NCBI GenBank assembly: GCA_017431395.1
Contig: JAFRLD010000007.1
Location: 1 to 5,321, forward strand
Origin: Bacillota bacterium
Lineage (GTDB): Bacteria > Bacillota > Clostridia > Peptostreptococcales > Anaerovoracaceae
Length of the DNA stretch: 5,321 nt
Direction: 5' to 3'
How positions within the stretch are numbered: the first letter of the stretch is position 1; each line of letters starts with the position of its first letter. The notes beneath the pieces were generated by a model. The model was not told the origin of the DNA and did no database searches. It saw nothing but the letters and a program-made list of their open reading frames with translations. Below are positions 1 through 4,427 of the stretch, piece by piece. The translations under genes were made by a program, and so were the position numbers.

Positions 1-1
1 G

Positions 2-1093
2 TTACTTTTTCATCTGTGCAGCAACCTCAGCCGCGAAGTCTTCTTCCTTCTTCTCGATACCCTCGCCGACCTCGAAACGGATGACCTTCGTCAGCTTCAG
101 ATCCTTGTCAACGGAACCCAGGTACTGAGCAACCGTCTGCTTGCCGTCTTCTGCTCTGACATAAGTCTGGTCGAGCAGGCAGATCTCCTTCAGCTGCTTG
201 GAGACACGACCCTGGACCAGACCCTTGAAGATCTTGTTGTCAGAGATCGCAGCCTTAGCCTCAACAGCGAGTCCAGCCAGCTTAGCCTTCGCTTCATCAG
301 AGAGGAAGTTCGGCAGATAGTTGAAGTTGAAGCCCTTGTCGGCTCTCTTCTCGATCAGGATGGAAGTATCCTCTTCGTTCCAAACGCCGTCGATCGCCTT
401 ATCAAGGAGTCCATTCAGGATCGGCTTCGGAAGGGAGAACGGATCGTTCAGCGCGCTCTCCAGAGTGATCTTCTCCAGGTTCGCCAGTTCTTCATCAGAG
501 ATCTCATCTCTGCTTACATACTGAGGATTCATTGCTGCAACCTGCATTGCAATGTTCTTCAGTGCGGTCTTGTTCTCATCATTGTCTGCGCCATCCGCAG
601 CAACGATAACGCCAATGTTACCACCACCGTGGATGTAGGACGCCATGACCTCTCCGGAAGCCTTGTCGATCCTTCTTACGGACATGTTCTCGCCGATCTT
701 GGCGATGAGAGCGGTCAGAGCCTCAGCAACGGTCCCGCCTTCGTAAGCCATAGCCTTGAACGCTTCGATATCATTGCTCTCTGCTTCCAGAGCCAGCTTA
801 GCCAGCCCGTCTACGAAACCCTTGAACTCGTCGTTCTTAGCAACGAAGTCTGTTTCGGAGTTTACTTCTACGATCGCAGCGGTCTTACCGTCTTCGGAGA
901 AAGCCGTGTCTACAAGACCCATAGCAGCGATCCTGCCAGCCTTCTTAGCAGCCTTGGACAGTCCCTTCTCTCTCAGGACCTCAACAGCCTTATCTAAATC
1001 GCCGTCAGCCTCAACCAGAGCCTTCTTGCAATCCATCATGCCTGCGCCAGTCATGTCACGCAGTTCTTTAACCATCTTTGCTGTTACAGCCAT
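2..1093 (-). CDS. tsf: Translation elongation factor Ts (EF-Ts)
   Basis: EF-Ts is the cytoplasmic nucleotide-exchange factor that releases GDP from EF-Tu. The 363-residue product opens with the family's UBA-like N-domain (about residues 1-50, including the MTGAGMMDCKKAL segment). The core follows, with the EF-Tu-contacting TDFVA motif at 81-85 and YIHGGGNIGVIV at 153-164. The C-terminal part carries EICLLDQTYV (303-312) and RFEVGEGIEK (339-348). The ATG at 1093 is set by AAGGAGA (1101-1107) seven bases upstream. It lies 19 bp behind rpsB, the usual rpsB-tsf operon, with no terminator or attenuator between them. Oddity: bacterial EF-Ts is commonly about 280-310 residues (E. coli 283, B. subtilis 293). 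Here about 65 extra residues lie roughly between 217 and 287, before the conserved GRVSKQLKEI segment, with no break in the reading frame. The TAA stop is at 2-4, so the gene is complete. Identity is certain; the role of the insertion is unknown. Confidence 0.98.
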   Translation of the reverse strand: MAVTAKMVKELRDMTGAGMMDCKKALVEADGDLDKAVEVLREKGLSKAAKKAGRIAAMGLVDTAFSEDGKTAAIVEVNSETDFVAKNDEFKGFVDGLAKLALEAESNDIEAFKAMAYEGGTVAEALTALIAKIGENMSVRRIDKASGEVMASYIHGGGNIGVIVAADGADNDENKTALKNIAMQVAAMNPQYVSRDEISDEELANLEKITLESALNDPFSLPKPILNGLLDKAIDGVWNEEDTSILIEKRADKGFNFNYLPNFLSDEAKAKLAGLAVEAKAAISDNKIFKGLVQGRVSKQLKEICLLDQTYVRAEDGKQTVAQYLGSVDKDLKLTKVIRFEVGEGIEKKEEDFAAEVAAQMKK

Positions 1094-1112
1094 TCTTTTA
1101 TCTCCTTATCAA

Positions 1113-1919
1113 TTACTCAGCGTCTTCAGCCGGAGCCTCAGCTTCGCCCTCTTCAACCTTAGCCTCTTCAGCAGCTTCTACTGTTTCCTCAGCAGCAGCT
1201 TCCTCAGCCTGAACCTCTTCGCCTTCATCAAAGCTCTCGCCCTGACGTGCTTCGAGAACCGCATCCGCCATGCAGCCCGCGATCAGCTTGACCGCTCTGA
1301 TAGCATCGTCATTCGCCGGGATGATGTAGTCGACATCGTCCGGATCGCAGTTGGTATCAACGATACCGACGACAGGGATGTTCAGCTTTCTGGCTTCGTT
1401 GACAGCGATCTTTTCTTTTTTAGGATCGACGACGAAGATCGCACCAGGCATACCCTTCATCTCTTTGATACCGCCCAGGAACTTCTCCAGCTTCTCATAC
1501 TCGAGTCTCAGCTTACCGACTTCCTTCTTTGACAGCTTCTCGAATGTACCATCTTCTTCCATAGCCTGGATCTGGTACAGTCTCTTGATCCTCTGAGAGA
1601 TCGTCTTGTAGTTGGTCAGCATGCCGCCCAGCCATCTCTGGTTGACGTAGAACATGTCGCATCTCAGAGCCTCATCGTGGATCGCTGCCTGCGCCTGCTT
1701 CTTGGTTCCTACGAACAGGACCGGCTTGCCGCTCGCTGCGACTTCCTTCACGAACTCATAAGCTTCGTCGATCTTCTTCACTGTCTTCTGCAGGTCGATG
1801 ATGTAGATCCCGTTTCTCTCTGTGAAGATGTACGGAGCCATCTTAGGGTTCCATCTGCGTGTCTGATGTCCGAAGTGGACGCCTGCTTCCAGCAGCTGTT
1901 TCATTGAAATTACTGACAT
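1113..1919 (-). CDS. rpsB: 30S ribosomal protein S2
   Basis: S2 is a late-assembling small-subunit protein that sits between the head and body of the 30S and is needed for S1 binding or translation initiation in many bacteria. The 268-residue product has the family landmarks: [19 protein letters not shown] (9-27), IYIIDLQKT (38-46), [11 protein letters not shown] (67-77), RWLGGMLTN (95-103), [17 protein letters not shown] (160-176) and [14 protein letters not shown] (181-194). Residues from about 227 to the end form a low-complexity acidic tail, with about 19 Asp/Glu in 42 residues. The reading frame stays open for 63 codons upstream of the chosen start. However, only the ATG at 1919 has a proper ribosome binding site and matches the family N-terminus ([13 protein letters not shown]). 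It is the first gene of rpsB-tsf, behind its own promoter and a long leader that could support autogenous control by S2, as is known in E. coli. Identity is certain. Confidence 0.98.
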   Translation of the reverse strand: MSVISMKQLLEAGVHFGHQTRRWNPKMAPYIFTERNGIYIIDLQKTVKKIDEAYEFVKEVAASGKPVLFVGTKKQAQAAIHDEALRCDMFYVNQRWLGGMLTNYKTISQRIKRLYQIQAMEEDGTFEKLSKKEVGKLRLEYEKLEKFLGGIKEMKGMPGAIFVVDPKKEKIAVNEARKLNIPVVGIVDTNCDPDDVDYIIPANDDAIRAVKLIAGCMADAVLEARQGESFDEGEEVQAEEAAAEETVEAAEEAKVEEGEAEAPAEDAE

Positions 1920-1966
1920 TCTTGTTTCTCCTTTCGGTTTTCTGTTCTTCCACGAAGCCTTCTCAA
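1910..1966 (-). CDS. Possible 18-codon upstream ORF overlapping the rpsB start
   Basis: In the rpsB leader, a strong AGGAGG (1974-1979) stands seven bases before a TTG codon at 1966. The frame runs 18 codons, [18 protein letters not shown] with the first residue read as Met if used as a start, and ends in TAA at 1910-1912. It spans the rpsB ribosome binding site and start codon in another frame, so ribosomes translating it would terminate just inside rpsB. The peptide is highly basic, with five Arg and two Lys. This could be a coupling or leader peptide, a stand-by ribosome site, or chance. TTG is a weaker start than ATG and no homology is recognisable, so confidence is low. Confidence 0.25.
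   Translation of the reverse strand: MRRLRGRTENRKEKQECQ
1927..1934 (-). promoter_or_regulatory. Ribosome binding site fixing the rpsB start
   Basis: The minus-strand sequence AAAGGAGA lies seven bases before the ATG at 1919. It decides the start of rpsB against the longer open frame, which extends to 2108 without a family-like N-terminus. Confidence 0.85.
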
Positions 1967-2047
1967 GATGCAACCTCCTGCACAGCTTGTCCAGACTTTG
2001 CAAAAGCTGGTCCGACGGGCTGCGACAGCACTGATTGTGACCGTTAA

Positions 2048-2110
2048 GGCACCGACATCCGACAGGTTTCGTGTGTAAAATAAATCCCGGTGCCGATGAA
2101 GCCGACACCG
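2048..2110 (-). other. Mutually exclusive pairings in the rpsB leader
   Basis: On the minus strand the segment GGCACCG (2088-2094) can pair in two ways. Locally it pairs with the start of the transcript, CGGTG at 2106-2110 and further inward. Distally it pairs perfectly over 7 bp with CGGTGCC at 2048-2054. The two cannot coexist, which is the layout of a switchable leader. The pairings are read directly from the sequence; a switching function is inference. Confidence 0.45.
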
Positions 2111-2116
2111 AACATA

Positions 2117-2145
2117 ACTATACAATAAAAAGACTGGAATTGCAA
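2117..2145 (-). promoter_or_regulatory. Sigma-A-type promoter for rpsB-tsf
   Basis: On the minus strand a -35 element TTGCAA (2140-2145) is followed after exactly 17 bases by a -10 element TATAGT (2117-2122). Transcription would begin near 2110, at the base of the first leader hairpin. The -35 box starts only 8 bp past the LytTR stop codon, with no terminator between. rpsB can therefore be expressed both from here and by read-through from upstream. Confidence 0.75.
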
Positions 2146-2153
2146 CAGTTTTA

Positions 2154-2492
2154 TTATGTTTTTTCCTGCAGATAACCCTCAAATACAGCCTTTGCTTTAA
2201 GATAATTGTTCTTGCTGAAGATGAGGTGTTCTCCACTGTCCATCTCGATCTCATAATTCCCGTTATGATGCATCGCCAGGACATGATCCATGTTCACGAT
2301 ATAGCTTCTGCTGCACAGCAGGAACCGCTCATCCAGCTCCTTCAGGATCTCCTCGAAGGTCCCGTAAAAGAGGACCTCTCTCCCTCGCATATGCAGGCAG
2401 ATCTTGCGCAGTTCGTTCTCCAGATAGATGATCTCCTCCTGCGGGACCGAATAGACGCTCCCCCGGATCTTAACATTCAACAATCTTCTCAT
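2154..2492 (-). CDS. Free-standing LytTR-family DNA-binding protein
   Basis: The 112-residue product is essentially a single LytTR domain, the beta-rich DNA-binding module best known at the C-terminus of response regulators such as AgrA. Visible family features are EIIYLENELRKICLHM (20-35), FYGTFEEILKELDERFLLCSR (42-62), the hallmark RSYIVNMDHV (62-71), and the C-terminal strand-helix segment EIEMDSGEHLIFSKNNYLKAK (81-101). There is no receiver domain, signal peptide or membrane segment. The ATG at 2492 follows a near-perfect AAGGAGGT (2501-2508) eight bases upstream. It lies 90 bp behind rpoZ in the same direction and stops directly in front of the rpsB promoter. Free-standing LytTR genes of Bacillota are often paired with a small membrane protein, and none is present here. 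It is presumably a transcription factor; its targets and signal are unknown. The domain assignment is confident, and I assign no gene symbol. Confidence 0.9.
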   Translation of the reverse strand: MRRLLNVKIRGSVYSVPQEEIIYLENELRKICLHMRGREVLFYGTFEEILKELDERFLLCSRSYIVNMDHVLAMHHNGNYEIEMDSGEHLIFSKNNYLKAKAVFEGYLQEKT

Positions 2493-2499
2493 GAAAAAA

Positions 2500-2549
2500 C
2501 ACCTCCTTGTGTGACAAAAATATTCTCCATTGTCCCACTCCGGGAGGTG
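2500..2549 (-). promoter_or_regulatory. LytTR gene leader: ribosome binding site with upstream complement
   Basis: The ribosome binding sequence GGAGGTG (2500-2506) is perfectly complementary to CACCTCC (2543-2549) upstream in the same leader, with two further G-U pairs outside. Pairing would close a 36-nt loop and hide the ribosome binding site. A competing weak hairpin (TCCC/GGGA, 2533-2545) uses part of the same upstream segment. The complementarity is seen directly; a regulatory role is inference. Confidence 0.35.
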
Positions 2550-2555
2550 CCGTCT

Positions 2556-2585
2556 GTTATATTTTCGTTACGCGGGGGCTGCTTA
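2556..2585 (-). promoter_or_regulatory. Weak promoter candidate for the LytTR gene
   Basis: The minus strand has TATAAC (2556-2561), one mismatch from the consensus -10. Eighteen bases upstream is only a poor -35, TAAGCA (2580-2585), which includes the rpoZ stop codon. If active, it would start transcription near 2549, at the segment complementary to the LytTR ribosome binding site. Read-through from gmk-rpoZ is at least as likely a source of the message. Confidence 0.25.
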
Positions 2586-2780
2586 CTCCTCAGCCTCTCT
2601 GTATGTGATCAGATCCTCTGCGATCTCGTTCGCCGCGATGGAGACCGGTTTGGTGACGTCTTTCTCGGTCAGTTTCGGCATCCCGTCAATGATGTCTCTG
2701 GCACGCTTCGCTGCCAGGATCACCAGAGTGTATCTGCTGTCCGCTTTGGTCCTGATGGTATTTATGGATGGGTATAACAT
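2583..2780 (-). CDS. rpoZ: DNA-directed RNA polymerase omega subunit
   Basis: Omega is the small subunit that wraps the C-terminal part of beta-prime and helps RNA polymerase assembly. The 65-residue product is close to the short Bacillota form (B. subtilis omega is about 67 residues). It shows the family core SRYTLVILAAKRARDI (15-30), followed by a variable loop, KPVSIAANEIAEDLITY (44-60), and an acidic end. The ATG at 2780 has AAGGAGGA (2788-2795) seven bases upstream. The stop codon of gmk (TAA, 2794-2796) is part of that ribosome binding site, so gmk and rpoZ are almost certainly cotranscribed and probably translationally coupled. No convincing terminator follows it before the LytTR gene. 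The gmk-rpoZ order is widespread in bacteria, which supports the call. Confidence 0.95.
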   Translation of the reverse strand: MLYPSINTIRTKADSRYTLVILAAKRARDIIDGMPKLTEKDVTKPVSIAANEIAEDLITYREAEE

Positions 2781-2793
2781 GTAACTGTCCTCC

Positions 2794-3357
2794 TTATAAT
2801 CTCTCTCTGTTTATGATCTCATGAACATCTGTGACCGCCTGCTCCAGGTCTCCGTTGACCACTCTGTGATCATACCGGTCAGAAAGATCGATCTCATGCT
2901 GGGCTTCTCCCAGTCTGGCCTTAAGGCTTTCTTCTGTTTCGGAGCCGCGGTGACGGATCCTGGCCTCCAGCTCCTCCATGGACGGAGGCAGGATAAAGAT
3001 CAGGATACATTCAGGATAATTCTCCCGGACCTGGAAAGCTCCCTGGACATCGATCTCAAGGATCACATCCAGGCCTTCATCCATCCAGCGAAAAACCTGC
3101 TCGCGCGGCGTCCCGTACATGGTCCTGCCATAGACGCTGGCATGCTCGAGGAGCCCGTCTCCTTCGAGCAGCTCCTGATACTCCTCCGCAGTGATAAAGA
3201 AGTACTCCCTGCCGTGAACCTCACCTTCGCGCGGCGCCCGCGTCGTCACAGACACCGAAAGCCTGAGGTTCGGATCCATCTCCAGCAGTTTCTTACATAT
3301 CGAGCCCTTCCCTGTGCCTGACGGACCGGAAATAATGAACAGCTTTCCCTTCTTCAT
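2794..3357 (-). CDS. gmk: Guanylate kinase
   Basis: Guanylate kinase phosphorylates GMP to GDP with ATP, in the cytoplasm, feeding GTP and dGTP synthesis and (p)ppGpp metabolism. The 187-residue product has the P-loop GPSGTGKGS (11-19). The GMP-binding signature TTRAPREGEVHGREYFF spans 38-54. VILEIDVQGA (98-107) is the Walker-B-like core, and RHRGSETEESLKARL (135-149) is the lid. Length is typical for bacteria. The start is taken as the ATG at 3357, five bases after AGGAG (3363-3367). An in-frame GTG at 3363 would overlap that ribosome binding site and is less likely. It has its own strong promoter in the 78-bp gap behind yicC and overlaps the ribosome binding site of rpoZ with its stop codon. 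Identity is certain. Confidence 0.97.
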   Translation of the reverse strand: MKKGKLFIISGPSGTGKGSICKKLLEMDPNLRLSVSVTTRAPREGEVHGREYFFITAEEYQELLEGDGLLEHASVYGRTMYGTPREQVFRWMDEGLDVILEIDVQGAFQVRENYPECILIFILPPSMEELEARIRHRGSETEESLKARLGEAQHEIDLSDRYDHRVVNGDLEQAVTDVHEIINRERL

Positions 3358-3362
3358 GATCA

Positions 3363-3367
3363 CTCCT
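3363..3367 (-). promoter_or_regulatory. Ribosome binding site deciding the gmk start
   Basis: AGGAG on the minus strand ends five bases before the ATG at 3357. The last G of the motif is also the first base of the in-frame GTG at 3363, so the GTG cannot be served by this site and the ATG is preferred. Confidence 0.75.
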
Positions 3368-3387
3368 ATGATAAACAGGTGTTCATA

Positions 3388-3414
3388 TATCGGCTAATTA
3401 TTATATCACCGATA
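3388..3414. repeat. Inverted repeat framing the gmk -10 element
   Basis: The minus strand reads TATCGG (3409-3414), 15 bases, then CCGATA (3388-3393). The arms are perfect 6-bp inverted repeats with centres 21 bp apart, two helical turns. They enclose the extended -10 and the predicted start site. This is the geometry of a dimeric repressor operator, but no regulator can be assigned. Confidence 0.4.
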
Positions 3415-3428
3415 CCCTTCTACTTCAA
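3400..3428 (-). promoter_or_regulatory. Strong extended -10 promoter for gmk-rpoZ
   Basis: On the minus strand TTGAAG (3423-3428) is followed after 17 bases by a perfect TATAAT (3400-3405). TG at 3407-3408 gives an extended -10. Transcription would start near 3394, leaving a leader of about 36 nt before the gmk ATG. The promoter sits immediately after the yicC stop codon. Confidence 0.85.
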
Positions 3429-3435
3429 GCCCTGA

Positions 3436-4320
3436 TCATTCAATATTCTGGACCTGTTCGCGGATTTTTTCGATCTCGCTCTTTGCCTCCAGCATCCATG
3501 AGGTGATCTCCAGGTCATTCGCTTTCGATCCGATCGTGTTGGCCTCCCGGTTCATCTCCTGTACGAGAAAATCCAGTTTCTTGCCGACCGGCCCATCCGC
3601 TCCCGTCAGGATCTCTTTTAACTGCTTCATGTGGCTGTCGAGGCGAACCAGTTCCTCTGTGATGTTCGCCTTATCCGCGAAGATGGCGGCTTCGGTCAGG
3701 ATCCGGTCCTCCGGGATCTCCGCGGCCCCATCCAGGAGCTCGCTGATCCGGTCGTTCAGCTTGCGGACATATTCCTGTGCCACCCGCGGCGCACGGGTCC
3801 CGATCTTCTCGACGATCCCCCTTATCAGATCGCCCCGGTGCAGCAGGTCCTCCGCGAGGCGCTGCCCCTCCGTCTGACGCATGGCATCGTTCGCCTCCGT
3901 GGCCCGTGTGACTGCTTCCGTGATGACGGAAGTGATCTCATCCTCATCCTCCACATCCGGGATCGCGCGCAGCACGTCCGGCATGGAGGAAAGAAGCATG
4001 ATGTCGATCTCTCCGGCAAGCCCGAACTCCTCCTGCAGCTGCTTCAGATTCTGCAGATACTGCTCCGCCACCGGTGTGTTCAGGCGGACGGTGACATCTG
4101 CTTCTGAGAGGTTCTCCATGATGATGGAGACTTCCGCCTTGCCCCTGCGGATCTTCTGCTTCACGATATTCTTAACCGCTTCCTCTGCGAAGGAATACCT
4201 CTTAGGCATTTTCACCGTGATATCCGCATACCTGTGGTTCACGGTCCTGATCTCCGCAGTAACATTTCGTTTGCCGTCGGTGAACTCTCCGCGGCCGAAT
4301 CCGGTCATACTTTTTATCAT
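3436..4320 (-). CDS. yicC: YicC/YloC family endoribonuclease
   Basis: Members of this family act on RNA: the B. subtilis homologue YloC has been reported as an endoribonuclease, and E. coli YicC affects small-RNA turnover. The 294-residue product has the typical length. The N-terminal YicC domain starts with MIKSMTGFGRGE (1-12) and continues with EIRTVNHRYADITVKMP (23-39) and IRRGKAEVSI (58-67). The C-terminal DUF1732 domain (about 208-294) has EAAIFADKANITEELVRLDSH (210-230), GKKLDFLVQEMNREANTIGSK (246-266) and EIEKIREQVQNIE (282-294). The central part (about 85-200) is helical and charged. The ATG at 4320 has GGAGA (4327-4331) six bases upstream and gives the canonical N-terminus; a GTG at 4338 in the same frame has no such support. 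It is followed by gmk and is divergent from rqcH, as part of a conserved Bacillota neighbourhood. remA, often between yicC and gmk, is absent. The family call is certain; the activity is inferred from homologues. Confidence 0.95.
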   Translation of the reverse strand: MIKSMTGFGRGEFTDGKRNVTAEIRTVNHRYADITVKMPKRYSFAEEAVKNIVKQKIRRGKAEVSIIMENLSEADVTVRLNTPVAEQYLQNLKQLQEEFGLAGEIDIMLLSSMPDVLRAIPDVEDEDEITSVITEAVTRATEANDAMRQTEGQRLAEDLLHRGDLIRGIVEKIGTRAPRVAQEYVRKLNDRISELLDGAAEIPEDRILTEAAIFADKANITEELVRLDSHMKQLKEILTGADGPVGKKLDFLVQEMNREANTIGSKANDLEITSWMLEAKSEIEKIREQVQNIE

Positions 4321-4360
4321 GCCTGTTCTCCATTTCACTGTTTTTTATGATACTATATCC

Positions 4361-4389
4361 ATTGTAATGAAATTCCCCGGAAAGCACAA
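4361..4389 (-). promoter_or_regulatory. Promoter candidate for yicC
   Basis: In the 107-bp divergent gap, the minus strand has a -35-like TTGTGC (4384-4389) and, after 17 bases, TACAAT (4361-4366), one mismatch from the -10 consensus. A second -10-like TATAGT lies at 4352-4357 but has no -35 at a usable distance. No comparable promoter for rqcH could be found on the plus strand in this gap; TATCAT (4398-4403) lacks a -35. Confidence 0.5.
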
Positions 4390-4413
4390 CCGGATTTTAT
4401 CATAGCTATTCAT

Positions 4414-4420
4414 AGAGAGG
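4414..4420 (+). promoter_or_regulatory. Ribosome binding site of rqcH
   Basis: AGAGAGG stands seven bases before the ATG at 4428. It fits the start that gives the family N-terminus MSYDGMVT. Confidence 0.7.
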
Positions 4421-4427
4421 TTATTCC

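Larger units (their letters stand above)
1920..2110 (-). promoter_or_regulatory. Structured 5' leader of rpsB-tsf
   Basis: About 190 nt separate the predicted rpsB transcription start (near 2110) from the rpsB ATG. By eye the leader can form several hairpins. One lies at the very 5' end (2088-2110; nine pairs including two G-U, loop CUUCA). A small GCTG/CAGC hairpin lies at 2019-2029. A CCAG...CTGG hairpin lies at 1991-2010 and extends inward through CTTT/AAAG with one bulged U. The 5' hairpin competes with a long-range stem, and the last hairpin competes with CAGCTT (2004-2009) pairing to AAGCTG (1983-1988). The TGTCGG string also occurs twice in tandem at 2052-2063. S2 represses its own operon through the leader in E. 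coli; that this unrelated-looking leader does the same is inference. I do not recognise it as a named leader family, and no folding was computed. Confidence 0.5.

Noticed and set aside
756..1532. A 258-codon open frame on the plus strand across tsf and rpsB
   Set aside because: It is antisense to two unmistakable genes, has no ribosome binding site or recognisable domain, and its Ser/Leu-rich translation is typical of a shadow frame.
1920..2108. N-terminal extension of S2 by 63 codons
   Set aside because: The frame is open but the extension is unlike S2, starts at the predicted transcription start, and has no ribosome binding site. The ATG at 1919 has a good one.
2088..2110. Hairpin after the LytTR gene as an intrinsic terminator
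   Set aside because: The stem is stable-looking but is not followed by an uninterrupted U run, and it lies downstream of the rpsB promoter, at the start of the rpsB leader.
2109..2160. LytTR binding sites (paired 9-bp repeats) at the rpsB promoter
   Set aside because: Only partial matches such as ACAGTTTTA and ATAGTTATG were found. They are on opposite strands and not at the usual repeat spacing.
2533..2545. TCCC/GGGA hairpin as terminator of rpoZ
   Set aside because: It has only four pairs, and the T-rich stretch comes more than ten bases later, so it lacks the form of an intrinsic terminator.
4318..4338. GTG start for yicC at 4338
   Set aside because: It adds six residues before the canonical MIKSMTGFGRGE start and would cover the GGAGA ribosome binding site of the ATG at 4320.
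4401..4415. CATAG direct repeat 10 bp apart upstream of rqcH, with a CTAT/ATAG palindrome
   Set aside because: The units are very short and in AT-rich sequence, so chance is a sufficient explanation without comparative data.
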